Of a stretch of 64,000 nucleotides of DNA, positions 1 to 8,645 are shown in pieces. The notes under the pieces were generated by a model, which saw nothing but the letters and a program-made list of their open reading frames with translations, was not told the DNA's origin and did no database searches. The translations under genes were made by a program, and so were the position numbers. The first letter of the stretch is position 1; each line of letters starts with the position of its first letter. The stretch is taken from positions 1 to 64,000 of the forward strand of contig NZ_JAGPYK010000017.1 in NCBI RefSeq assembly GCF_018070045.1, in the 5' to 3' direction. Source of the stretch: Micromonospora sp. U21. Its GTDB lineage: Bacteria > Actinomycetota > Actinomycetes > Mycobacteriales > Micromonosporaceae.

Positions 1-101
1 CCTACTTCGACCTCGCCGACGCCATCATCACCATCCGTAGCCTCATCCGCCAGGCGTGGATCTTGTACCGATGGGACACCCGCCCCACCCGCCGACCATG
101 A
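1..101 (+). pseudogene. C-terminal fragment of an IS5-type DDE transposase (enters from outside the window)
   Basis: From base 3 the frame encodes about 32 residues (start YFDLADAIITIRSLIR, end RWDTRPTRRP) and stops with TGA at 99-101. A hydrophobic helix followed by an Arg/Pro-rich tail is typical of the extreme C-terminus of IS5-type transposases. The catalytic part lies outside the window, so only the tail can be judged. It sits directly against the interrupted 3' end of the SUKH-4 gene on the other strand, which suggests this insertion cut that gene. A fragment of an unrelated protein is possible. Confidence 0.45.
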
Positions 102-587
102 AGCCCACCTATTTGCGCGACCACTTAGCCGCTCGCGAAGAAGACCCGACAACCGGCTGCCGGCCTGCTCGTCGTCCGCCGTACGGCGAGCTACGTCAGC
201 AACGGCCACCAGGGCCTGGACCGATGCGAGGAACTGGCCGAGACTGGAGTTGACGAAGCTCGTTGATTTCTCGTCGGACAGATGGTCGGTGACGTACAGC
301 ACCCCGGTCCGTCGCTCGATGACAAACCACGAGTAGTCCACCGGCTGGCCCTGCTGTTCTCGTATCGAACCGATGACATACCCATCGATCGGGGAGCCGG
401 GCGGGGTCTCCTGAGCGAAGCGTTCGGCCACGGCGGACGTGAAGACCGTCGGCATCACGCAGCTGATGGCCACCCGGGGCGGCAAGCCCTGGGCCAGGAC
501 CTGCTTGGTGGTCGGTGGCAGGTCGAGGTTTGCAAGCCCTGCGGGGTCAAGCCGATGCCGCTCGTGGTCCACCCGGGAATCATGCAC
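102..587 (-). pseudogene. SUKH-4-like immunity protein, 3' end truncated at an IS junction
   Basis: The frame starts at a GTG (587), directly after an in-frame stop, and reads VHDSRVDHERHRLDPAGL then LDLPPTTKQVLAQGLPP, matching the N-terminal pattern of SUKH-4 proteins (residue loading, then L-P-x-x). Further on come GYVIGSIRE, WFVIERRTGVLYVTD and the family-typical FVNSSLGQFLASV. SUKH proteins neutralise polymorphic toxins in contact-dependent or secreted toxin systems. The frame shows no stop before the window edge and crosses into the IS5-type transposase tail, so the natural C-terminus (usually a short charged helix) seems lost. Family assignment is by motif memory; no toxin gene is visible next to it. 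Confidence 0.62.
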
Positions 588-893
588 GAACCCCTACGAG
601 CTACGTGCCCCGCCAGCTTCCATAGCGGCGACCGTAACTGAGGCGGACAGAGACGGCTCCGGCAAGCGAGGCTGTGGGACCAATGTCCCCACAGGCCACG
701 ACTCAGCAGAAAGTCAGCGAACGACGTGATACGTGACCGAGGCCAATGGCCACAGCCGGCGGGACGCCAAGGCAGAACCACGGCGAACGACACCGGCCGA
801 CACTGGTCGACAACAGCGAACAGGCTTTCCCAACGGGGGTCATGAACGACAGGTCGGAGGCGCGCCCGACCGGATGAGATGCGCTGCGGCGGG
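588..893. other. Non-coding or decayed stretch, nothing recognised
   Basis: The 306 bases between the SUKH-4 start and the next small gene hold only short overlapping frames of shadow-like composition on both strands. No promoter, repeat or RNA gene stands out. It probably contains the promoter of the SUKH-4 gene. Confidence 0.5.
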
Positions 894-1247
894 TCACCAC
901 AGCTCATCGAGGGCCGCGATCTGCTTGCGGAGGGTTCGGGCGTCCTGCGGCGGAAGGACAGCAACGGCGACGTCCAGAATCCAGCGCAACTCGGGCGGGT
1001 TAGGACAACACTCCATCACCCCACAGCCGGCTGTCGGGTCCCACAAGCGATGCCAGGGGTGGCGCACAAACCATGACCAGGCCCGTAGTGCATCAGACAC
1101 GGCCTGGTTCCAGAGGCGGGTGCGTTCGAGGTACGCGATGGCTTTCAAGCCGCGGGCCGAGAGCCCGGGGATGACGGAGGTGGACCCGTCGAGCGATCGC
1201 CGGTAGGTGGAGTCGGCACGCAGTTGTGCGGGGCGCCTACGCGGCAT
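894..1247 (-). CDS. Hypothetical protein, 117 residues, Trp-rich
   Basis: The frame runs from ATG (1247) to TGA (894-896). After a basic N-terminus it reads LSARGLKAIAYLERTRLW, ALRAWSWFVRHPWHRLW, then CPNPPELRWILDVAVAVLPP and a charged C-terminal helix RTLRKQIAALDELW. The coherent helical segments and conserved-looking tryptophans suggest a real protein rather than a shadow frame. I recognise no domain. It lies in the accessory segment between an interrupted immunity gene and unexplained DNA, so it may be a small immunity or phage-type protein, but that is only context. The exact start is uncertain; LSARGLKAIAYL could begin near residue 28. Confidence 0.5.
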   Translation of the reverse strand: MPRRRPAQLRADSTYRRSLDGSTSVIPGLSARGLKAIAYLERTRLWNQAVSDALRAWSWFVRHPWHRLWDPTAGCGVMECCPNPPELRWILDVAVAVLPPQDARTLRKQIAALDELW

Positions 1248-2198
1248 TGCCCTTTCGTGGAGTCGACATGACGATCATCGTTGCACACACCCGTGTTCGG
1301 CTCACCGGCCCGACGACCTACGTGCACGGGGACCGGACCACGATGGAAGGCGGGCCGGGCCCAGCATCTTGTCGTGCTCGGGGATCGCCGGTCCTCGTCA
1401 TCGGCGGTCTCGGTTCCGGTCCGTCGGAGATCCTCAATCATCCGCTGCAACCGATCCTCGTGATTTATGACCGACCGCGTGCCCGGTAGCGATCTGGGCG
1501 GCAATAGCCCATGACCTCGGCATGATCATCGGGCACAACGCGGGCACAAGTGACGCCGACAACGGCTGCCAACTGCCGTAAGGCAGCGGAAGATCTCGCC
1601 GAGGTCAGGCGGCCAATCCGCCCGATCGGAGTCGATCAGCACCACGCCGGAGGGGTTCAGGATTCCAGTCCCTGGCGGCCCCGCACTGCCCCGGGCCGTC
1701 CGCCCTGCGACAGGGGTCGCCTAGTTGATCGAGTCAGATCGTAGCCAGATGGGCCGAGACGGACGGGCCGGGACGTAGGGCACGGTCGTCGTACGAGCAC
1801 CATTCGAGCATCAAGGAAACGGCGGGCGCCATACCGTGCACGTCACCAGCCGCCGCGGTGGGGGCGCGTAGGATGCTCAGCAGGGTGACTCAGTTCCGCC
1901 TGCGCACATCGCGGATCATGCCATAGAGACGCACCATCGGTGGCCAGCGGAGGACAGCTCGGCCTCTTCGTCCCGAAGGAACCACCAGCAGTCGATGCGC
2001 TGCTTGAGTCTTGGGACTCGCCTGTCCGAAGGTCCACCGCCATGAATATTGGCTCGTGTCTTGGGAGGCGGACCCCAGCGTCCACGGGCGTCTGACATTG
2101 CTCGCGCCCGTTGTCACCCAGATAGTCACTCAGCATCCGTCGTCGCGTCCCTCCTCGGCTGCCATGTCACTGGTACGGTTCGCGCGGGAGGCTCTGCG
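1248..2198. other. About 950 bases without a convincing gene
   Basis: Many short frames overlap here on both strands and none shows a coherent protein. Two patches look like degraded coding sequence: on the minus strand around 1400-1470 (IEDLRRTGTETADDED) and around 1600-1650 (VLIDSDRADWPPDLGEI). Neither continues in frame, and neither matches a family I know. Base composition is less strictly GC3-rich than in the genes further right, which agrees with decayed, transferred DNA. Confidence 0.45.
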
Positions 2199-2591
2199 AT
2201 GTCCGGATCAGACGAGCATGGGCCGTGGTTCGTGCCCACAGCCGGAAACCTGGCGGCACCGGTGCCGACACCTCCGCGCCGAACCGTGGCAGCGGTGGTG
2301 ATGAGCCTAATCGGGGCCGTTCCTGGAATGGCCCTGTCGTTTGCTCCGCTGGCACTCATTCATCAGTACGTGGAGGTGTTCGCGGCCACTGCCACACCGG
2401 ACAGCGGGTTTAACATCTACACCCTCGGGGCGCTAGCCTGCTTAGCGCTCGGCGGCTTCCTGCTGGTGAGCGCGCTTGTGACGTTGTTCTTCCGGCAGAC
2501 ACGGGCGCTCGGTATCGGGTACCTGTCTGGCCTCGTAGTCGGGCCTGTCTCCTTCATGTTTGTCCTTGCGGTCACGAGGCTGGCCGCATAG
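2199..2591 (+). CDS. Small membrane protein, 130 residues, three predicted TM helices
   Basis: The chosen ATG (2199, MSGSDEHGPWFVP) follows a purine-rich GGGAGG seven bases upstream; the longer open frame upstream has no coherent protein. Hydrophobic segments lie at about residues 29-50 (TVAAVVMSLIGAVPGMALSF), 70-92 (LGALACLALGGFLLVSALVT) and 98-125 (LGIGYLSGLVVGPVSFMFVL). No catalytic motif is visible, and the protein is probably an integral membrane protein of unknown role. The next gene downstream, on the same strand after about 85 bases, also encodes a membrane protein, so the two may be functionally linked in the accessory region. Confidence 0.6.
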   Translation: MSGSDEHGPWFVPTAGNLAAPVPTPPRRTVAAVVMSLIGAVPGMALSFAPLALIHQYVEVFAATATPDSGFNIYTLGALACLALGGFLLVSALVTLFFRQTRALGIGYLSGLVVGPVSFMFVLAVTRLAA

Positions 2592-2675
2592 GGCCTTCAG
2601 AGCGGCATCATCAGACACAGGTGCTGCTCACCATCCCGATGCTCCTATGGACCGTCAAGTCAGGGGTCCCGTGTC

Positions 2676-3173
2676 GTGTCGGCGGTCCACGCGCCCGTTC
2701 CGGGAAGGAACGATCATGGCTGGTTGGCCATGAGCAGGGGTACTGTCGTCACACCCGACCGCGTCGCCGGGCCCGCTGACGCGCACAATGCCAGCGTGCG
2801 GGTAGTCGCGAAGGATGAGTCCGGCGAATGGACGACGTGGCGAGTAGGGCGCCGACGCCTGGCGTGGCGACCCGACTACAAAGGATGGTTCATCGACGCC
2901 GCCGAGATGGCCGGGATCGTGCTCGTGCTAAACGTCATACCGCTGGCCATCTACCTGCTGAACTGGGCTGCTGCACTGCTGGCGACCACGATCGTGTGGC
3001 CCCTGCGGGCAACAACCGGCAGCTGGCAAGTGGTGGCCTATTCGACCACGGTCGGTGACAAGGGTTATCGGACCCACGTGCAGGGTCGCAACGCCGCCGA
3101 TGCGCTGGCGCATCAGTGGGGGCTCGAGATCAAGCAGCATGGTCAACCGCAAGCACCAGCAACCGGTGGTTGA
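2676..3173 (+). CDS. Hypothetical membrane-associated protein, up to 165 residues
   Basis: The frame opens at GTG 2676; an ATG at 2730 (MSRGTVVTPDRV) is an equally plausible start. The core reads VRVVAKDESGEWTTWRVGRR, LAWRPDYKGWFIDAAE, a long hydrophobic segment around residues 78-110 (IVLVLNVIPLAIYLLNWAAA) and a C-terminal part GSWQVVAYSTTVGDKGYRT ending in RNAADALAHQWGLEIKQHG. The design, a small cytosolic N-domain, a membrane hairpin and a C-terminal cytosolic domain, is coherent. I do not recognise a named family. The IS110 remnant begins about 27 bases after the stop, facing it. Confidence 0.55.
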   Translation: MSAVHAPVPGRNDHGWLAMSRGTVVTPDRVAGPADAHNASVRVVAKDESGEWTTWRVGRRRLAWRPDYKGWFIDAAEMAGIVLVLNVIPLAIYLLNWAAALLATTIVWPLRATTGSWQVVAYSTTVGDKGYRTHVQGRNAADALAHQWGLEIKQHGQPQAPATGG

Positions 3174-3199
3174 CCCCCATCCCGTTGCTCGTATGAAGG

Positions 3200-4267
3200 T
3201 CAAGTGGTCAGGGCGGTGAAGTCGGCGACCAGTGCGGTGTAGTCGGGCGTCCTCGACGTTCACGCCGACGGCACCGGCGTCGAGCACGGCGCGGGTGGTC
3301 AGGCCGACCTCCGCGACGTCGCGGACGATGTAGCGCTTCAGGTAGCGCAGGATCTCCTGCTTGCTGAGTCCTTCAGTGATGCGGCGGTGGACGTAGGCGC
3401 GGGTTCGCTGGTCGTAGCGCATGCGGCAGAGCGCGATGGTATGCAGGGCGTGGTTGGCGCCGCGGTCGCCTCCTCGGTGCAGGCGGTGGCGGCGCACCCG
3501 TCCGGAGCTGGCGGGGATGGGTGCTGCGCCGCAGAGGTGGGCGAGGGCGGCCTCTGATCGCAGACGGTCGGGGTTGTCGCCGGCGGTGGTGAGCAGTTGG
3601 GCGGCGACGTCGGGGCCGACGCCGAACAGGGCCGTGGTGCGGGGTGCCGCTGTCTGGACGATGGGTGCTACCTGCCGGTCGAGGGTGGTGATCTCGTCGG
3701 TGAGGACGGTGACGCGGCGGGCGAGTCCGGCCAAGGCTGCGGCGGTGGCTTGCTCCGGCTCGTGAAGTCTGGCCGGGTCGTAGGTCAGCGCAGCGGACCG
3801 GCTGACCAACGTGACGGCACTGACCCCGGTCAGGTGCGCTCGTAGGGCCTCCGGGGCGGCCGCGACCAGACCGCGCATCTGATTCAAGACGGCGGTGCGG
3901 GCCTTGACCGCTCCTCGGCGGGCGACCCTGAGCGCGCGGATGGCCTCGACCGGTCCGGTGCGGGTCTTCGGGGTGCCCATGGCGGTGCCGGCGAGGGTCG
4001 CGCGGGCGGCGGCGATGGCGTCGATCGGATCGGACTTGCCCTTGGCCCGGCGGGTCCTGCGGTCAGGGCGGCCAACCTCCCTTACGGCGATCTTTTTGCT
4101 GGTCAGATAGCGGGCCAGGCCGGCGCCGTAGCTGCCGGTGCCCTCAACTCCCACGGCAGTTACCCGCCCGAAGGAGCGCATCCAGGCCAGCAGATCCGCG
4201 TAGCCGGCGGTGGTCGCGGGGAATTCGACGGCGCGCGTGGCCGAGGGCAAGGTCGTGTTCGTGCCCA
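3200..4267 (-). pseudogene. IS110-family transposase remnant, N-terminus missing and C-terminus frameshifted
   Basis: The long minus-strand frame contains IS110 hallmarks: EFPATTAGYADLLAWM, GVEGTGSYGAGLARYL, the KSDPIDAIAAARA motif of the RuvC-like DEDD nuclease and the transposase-20 region (TALFGVGPDVAAQLLT, LAHLCGAAPIPASSGR, RMRYDQRTRAYVHRR). The first catalytic Asp segment (GVDxHK-like) is absent, since the similarity begins only near 4265. At the other end, after GVNVEDA, the expected tail TPDYTALVADFTALTT continues in a different frame to a TGA at 3200-3202. Both defects make it inactive. The element's termini are not defined here. Confidence 0.8.
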
Positions 4268-4315
4268 CCCGCTGAGCCGTCACAGCACAGACCGCGGATC
4301 GAGAGAGGGAGTTCG

Positions 4316-5462
4316 GTGAATCAGCCACGGCGGGACCGGTACTGCACCGCGTGCGGCTCGTTGCTGGTCGCGGGGTCGTGCCCGGGCTGTGGGCGGAGTG
4401 TTCTCGGTTCCGGCGCACTCGGGGAAGCCCCTTCCCCGCCTGGCGTGGGCCCGGCTTCCCGCCACCGGTGCCACCGGCTCCGCACGGAAGGCCGGCCATG
4501 GCCGGCTCTGGCTGCCCATCGTGATCGCGGCGGCCGTCGGGCTGGTGGGTCTCTGCGCGGCATCGGTGCTGCTGGTGCCGCGATTTGTCGGACCGGAGGC
4601 CGCGGTGCGCGCCTACTTCGACGCGTTGACCGACCGGGACGCCGACCGGGCGCGTACGTTGCTCGCCGAGGGTTCCACGGTCGGTCAGTCGGGATCCGTC
4701 GCCGGAGTGGACGCGCGGGCGGACTTGTCGCTGTTGACGAACAGCACGCTGGCCAACAGCGGTTACACCCCGCCGCGCAACGTCGAGATCAAGGTCACGA
4801 GCTGGACCGTGGGCAGCGCGTCCACGCAGGTCAGCTACGACTTCGGTGGCCCACGCATCACGAGGACCCTGCCCCTGATCAACCAGGGGGGATACGAGGG
4901 CTGCGTTCATGGCGGATCACGGACGGGCTGCTCGAACTCACGCTGGCCCACCCGCTGGCGGACCGGCTGGTCGTCGCCGGTACCTGCCTGTTGGTGACCA
5001 CCACGGTCCATGATCGCCTATCCGGGTGCCTACCGGGTCACCCTCCCCGAGCACCCGCTGTACCAGGCACAACCGATGATCGCGTTTGCCGGTGGCGCGA
5101 TTCTCGAGCATTCCTCGGCCGAGGTCCGCGACGATGTGCGCCGGGACATCGAGCAGCAGGTGCGGGCCCACGTGGACGACTGCGCGCGCCGCACCGAGCG
5201 TGATCCGGCGGACTGCCCCTTCCGGGCGAGCAGCTACGTGGCGACGGTCAAGGCATGGACCATCATCCGGTTTCCAGAACTGGTCCTCAAGGTGGTTTCG
5301 GGCGGCATCGTCTCGGTGCAGTCCTCCGCCCAGGGCGTAGCCACCGTGACCCTGGTCCGCTCGCCGAGTGACACCAACTCCTGGCAGGAGTCCGTCGCCT
5401 TCGAGATCACCGGAACCGTACGGGCCGTCGACGGTAAGGCGAAGTTCTCGTTCGTACGCTGA
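4316..5462 (+). pseudogene. Zinc-ribbon, single-TM protein with NTF2-like outer region, broken by three frameshifts
   Basis: One gene is spread over two frames. It starts at GTG 4316 behind GAGAGAGGGAG, with a zinc ribbon (YCTACGSLLVAGSCPGCGR: CxxC-x9-CxxC). It shifts frame near 4390-4430 into a TM helix (LWLPIVIAAAVGLVGLCAAS) and an NTF2-like start (VRAYFDALTDRDADRARTLL). It shifts back near 4880 (RITDGLLELTLAHPLADR) and again near 4990 into AYPGAYRVTLPEHPLYQAQ, which runs to TGA 5460-5462. Zinc-ribbon plus TM plus NTF2-like or DUF4878-type layouts occur in actinobacterial membrane proteins of unknown role. The lesions may be real decay or sequencing indels; resequencing would tell. Confidence 0.7.
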
Positions 5463-5703
5463 CACGGATGCGGGCGGCGGTCTTGTCGTGGCCGCCGACG
5501 AGCAGACGCATGCCGCCCTGCTGACTCTCATCAGGAACCAGCGCGCCAGGAGGGATTGAGTCGACATCCGCTTCTCGGCACGACAGCGCCCTCAGTGTGA
5601 GCCGGCGACCGCAGGGCATCGTTGCGCACGGTGACGGAGGGACGTCTGTCCAGGGCGCTCGCCCGGCACCTCACGAGCGGGTAGCCCGATACCGTTTCGA
5701 TCC

Positions 5704-6078
5704 ATGGATGACCACTGGCGCGAGCAGGATGGTCACGCACCGTTGACCGGTGCGCAGGCTGCTGACGTCGTTCGGAGACGAATCGACCACGGAATGCTCG
5801 AAACGTGGTTCAAGCACGACCGAGGACGACTGCTCGCTGTCGTTAGCAACGGCACCCGCGCCTTGATCATGCTGCTCGAGGAACCGGGCGATCCCGGCGA
5901 GCACGCCATCGACCCGACCGGAACCGGTCAACAGGACGGTTTCGTCCTCAGCAACGGGCAGCACGACGCATGCAGCGACCGCGACAGCGTCCCGCTTGTA
6001 CAGGCGCTCGCAATCGTGGAACACATCGTCGATCACGGTCACCTGCCGGCCAGCCTCGCGTGGCACGTCGACCGGTAG
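5704..6078 (+). CDS. Imm1-like immunity protein, 124 residues
   Basis: ATG 5704 begins MDDHWREQDG. The protein has an alpha/beta pattern with LLAVVSNGTRALIMLLEEPG, then GQQDGFVLSNGQHDACSDRD and SVPLVQALAIVEHIVDHG, ending with LPASLAWHVDR. The LSNGQxDxxxxxDxVPxxxAxxxVxxxxxxGxxPxxxxWH pattern is that of the Imm1 family, which protects cells against nuclease-type polymorphic toxins. No toxin gene flanks it; it stands alone about 240 bases after the broken zinc-ribbon gene. It is one of at least two immunity-type genes in this region. The assignment rests on motif recognition, not a search. Confidence 0.62.
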   Translation: MDDHWREQDGHAPLTGAQAADVVRRRIDHGMLETWFKHDRGRLLAVVSNGTRALIMLLEEPGDPGEHAIDPTGTGQQDGFVLSNGQHDACSDRDSVPLVQALAIVEHIVDHGHLPASLAWHVDR

Positions 6079-6211
6079 CTACCAGCGGCTAGCCCGGCGA
6101 TCAGCGCCAGTGAGCGGACGTGTAGTTAGCCGTTTGCGGATGCGGTTCGGCATGCTCGGCGAGCGTTGACGCACGGGCGCCTTCGCCGGAGAAGCTGGAT
6201 CGGAGTCGGGG

Positions 6212-7300
6212 ATGGGTTTCTGGGGCACCTTCGTAGTCCACCGTGACGAGCGACTGCTGTGGGAGCTGCTCCCCGGCATCGCCGCGTTCGACGATGCTGA
6301 GCTCTGCTACGACGGGGTGTCCGGCGGTTGGCAGGTGACCCGGGTCTTCCCCAGGCCCAGTCATCTGCCAACCGGCTTCCTCGCCGACCTCAGGGAGGCG
6401 AGCGGGGCGCCGGTGCTGGCCGCCGACATCTTTGACAGCGATGCCGCCTTCGTGCGGGCGCTGGGCCCGGACATGTCGGGCTGGCAGGCGTGGTTGGACC
6501 TCGACGCGGCGCTCGCCTACCTCGTGCCACCGCCTGCTCCGTTCGCCGAGGATGGCACCTACCTCGGCGACGACTGGAGTGACCCGGACCACGACCGGAA
6601 AGTTAGCGACGTCAGGCAGCGCATGTTGGCGGAGGCACCCGAGGGCGTGGCCGCAGCGGCCGCGGTGGCCTGGGCCGTCGAGGCCGGCTTGGAACCCGGC
6701 ACCGTCGAGCAGGTGAGGGAGGTGCTAGGCAGCCACGAGGTGTTCGTCGAGGACCTGTTCTTCGCCCTACTCAACCGGCTCGGCATTGCCACCGACGAGG
6801 TGGACACGCCGGCGCGACCGGCGATTGTCGAGGTGCTGCGGGGCCTGTTCGGCCACCGGCTGAACGCGGTCGAGATGACCGCGCACCGGCCCGCCTGCGG
6901 CGAGCGGCTGGCCTTCCGCGGCAGGCCAGACCTGCGGTTGCACTTCGGCGGTCGGCAAGCGCTGGTCGCTTGCGGTTGCAGTAGGGAATTCACCTTGCTT
7001 CCCACCGTCCTGAGCGACGATTCCGCTGAAGCATCGAAGCGGCGCGTCGACGGCTCGCTCGCCCACGCCGCTTCCGTTGTCCTCGGGCGACCGTTGACCG
7101 ACGCGGCGACCGTGCGCCACCGGTACCTGCCAGACGTCAAGGGCGTCGCGCTCCGCTTCGGCGGCCCCGATCTGTTCGTTGTCACCGTCGACGGTAGGTG
7201 GACCGTCGCGAAAGGCTCGACAGCGCCGACGCAGTTGATGAACGAGCTTGGACCGCACCGCCGAGACGAGATCCATGTAAATCCCTGGCTGGCCGGCTGA
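6212..7300 (+). CDS. Hypothetical protein, 362 residues, two-part architecture
   Basis: ATG 6212 (MGFWGTFVVHRDERLLWELL) follows GGAG seven bases upstream. Residues 1-110 form a compact domain with GFWGTFVV, GGWQVTRVFPRP and DSDAAFVRALGPDMSGWQAW. Residues 115-210 look helical (VRQRMLAEAPEGVAAAAAVA, VFVEDLFFALLNRLGI). The C-terminal part, from about 225, has CGERLAFRGRPDLRLHFGG, VACGCSREFTLLP and LFVVTVDGRWTVAKGS. Proteins starting MGFWGTFVV are scattered in actinomycetes without a named function. No signal peptide or TM segment is visible. Its place next to an Imm1-like gene would fit an immunity-type protein, but this is guesswork. Confidence 0.6.
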   Translation: MGFWGTFVVHRDERLLWELLPGIAAFDDAELCYDGVSGGWQVTRVFPRPSHLPTGFLADLREASGAPVLAADIFDSDAAFVRALGPDMSGWQAWLDLDAALAYLVPPPAPFAEDGTYLGDDWSDPDHDRKVSDVRQRMLAEAPEGVAAAAAVAWAVEAGLEPGTVEQVREVLGSHEVFVEDLFFALLNRLGIATDEVDTPARPAIVEVLRGLFGHRLNAVEMTAHRPACGERLAFRGRPDLRLHFGGRQALVACGCSREFTLLPTVLSDDSAEASKRRVDGSLAHAASVVLGRPLTDAATVRHRYLPDVKGVALRFGGPDLFVVTVDGRWTVAKGSTAPTQLMNELGPHRRDEIHVNPWLAG

Positions 7301-7994
7301 GCCAGCGAGCTGGGATACCGAGCGGCCGCGACTGATGCCCGGATTCTGAACGACGTGGGCTCTACGCCAGCAACATACTCATATCGGCTACTTGTGCGAA
7401 CTCGCCCGCCTCTGAAGCGAGAGCCCACCGGTCCTGACGCCTTCGGCTCCGCCGAAGAGGTCACCGAGCAGGATGGCCTGGTCAGCGCACTGTCGATGGG
7501 ATCGAAGTCTCGGCTCTTGGGACCTGCACCGGCGCCTGAGCGTTTGCCCGCAGAGTCAGGCGTCGATCTAGCAGCCTCGCTCCTGGCCCGTCCAGGCGTT
7601 CGACACGGCTATGGACGCCGGTCGATCACGGAGCCGCAGCGGAGTGACCACTTCGGTCTTCACTGGGAGGTCAAGCGAGCCAGACCGCCATATCGTTGCT
7701 GCTCAGCGCCGTACCAGCGCCGATGCCGGTTGAGCACTTCGCTAGCGGTGACCACTTCGGAGGCGTGCGCCCAATCTGCTCCCAGCGCAAGGCCCAGCCC
7801 GCCTACCGGGTCGTTACCGCCCTGACCTGCGCACACTCCCCCACCAGGTGAAATAGAGCCCAGTTGAAATCCGTTCAGCGCGGTTGAGCCCTGCGTGTGA
7901 AGCAGGACGCCACACTGCCTCTGACCTGCGAAAACGAGAACCCGCAGGTCGTCGTGGGTGCAGTTGAGTGCGGTTCGGTGCAGTTGAGCGCTGT
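7301..7994. other. About 700 bases of apparently non-coding DNA with short repeats
   Basis: No coherent gene is visible on either strand. The stretch contains GCGCCCAATCTGCTCCCAGC near 7767, a motif that recurs in altered form at about 8028 and 18,210 beside the tRNA. Around 7860-8020 there are several GCAGTTGAGYGC/GTTCARCGC-like short repeats. These could be remnants of an integrase 3' end and attachment region, but nothing proves it. Confidence 0.4.
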
Positions 7995-8449
7995 TCAACG
8001 CCGTTCAGTGCACCCCGTTGCTCCCAAACCTGCTCCCCGGTCTCGGCCTGTATCGGCAGCAGCTGATCCTCTGAACCGGCCCCCAGGGGTCTTGGTGTTT
8101 TCCAACGCGTTGGCTGCGGTACCGCTGATGTGTGGGACGGATCGAACTCGGTGCAACGCGGCGACTACCCGATCTTCGTCTATCTGGCCGTAGACCCTCG
8201 CTAGATGCCCAGACAGGTCGTGGCGAGGGCCCTGACTTGGTGGTCTTCGTGATCGAGTAGCTGAAGGTGCAACTCCTGCAGCTCTTTCCAGTCCCCGCCG
8301 TCGCCGTCGTAGAGCGCGGAGCCGACCATGGCGTCCAGGGCGCGGGAAAGGTCGCCGCGATCGAGCGCCGTGCGCACGTCAGCTGGCACCGCCGGCGGCG
8401 GGTTATGGAAGACATGATGCTCATGACGCACACCAAGATCCTTGTACAT
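7995..8449 (-). pseudogene. HEAT-like small protein, frameshifted near 8205
   Basis: ATG 8449 begins MYKDLGVRHEHHVFHNPPP, followed by VPADVRTALDRGDLSRALDA and helical repeat sequence KELQELHLQLLDHEDHQVRA. The first frame stops at 8201 (LATTCLGI). The expected continuation GHLARVYGQIDEDRVVAALH is found in another frame and runs to a TGA at 7995-7997, so one base appears to be missing around 8205. The paired helices around a L-x-H-x-D-x-x-V-R-x-L-A motif are typical of HEAT-like repeats. I believe intact homologues exist in Streptomyces, with no defined function. Real decay or a sequencing indel are both possible. Confidence 0.6.
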
Positions 8450-8645
8450 GGGCTAGGTCGGCGCGGTGGCCCGACTGGCCGCCATGCTCAGTCAGGTCGG
8501 CGGCCATGAGCGCGAAACCCGGGACCCTGGCTGGCGACCACGCCTACGCCCGCGGAAGGTGACGGGCCTCCGACAGCCGACGCGCGAGTCGCGGCAGACG
8601 AGGCTATGTGGTCGTGTGGTTCTGGTGTCGCTGTACCCTCTTCCG

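Noticed and set aside
1550..1744. Short plus-strand frame as a possible gene in the left accessory DNA
   Set aside because: It has no plausible Shine-Dalgarno or coherent sequence; the whole 1,248-2,198 block looks non-coding.
2928..4910. A single 660-residue IS110 transposase
   Set aside because: Only the part between about 3,240 and 4,267 resembles a transposase; the ends are antisense to other genes.
7860..8020. GCAGTTGAG / GTTCARCG short repeats as a possible CRISPR or att array
   Set aside because: The repeats are short, irregular and without spacers of constant length; they may be remnants but nothing more can be claimed.
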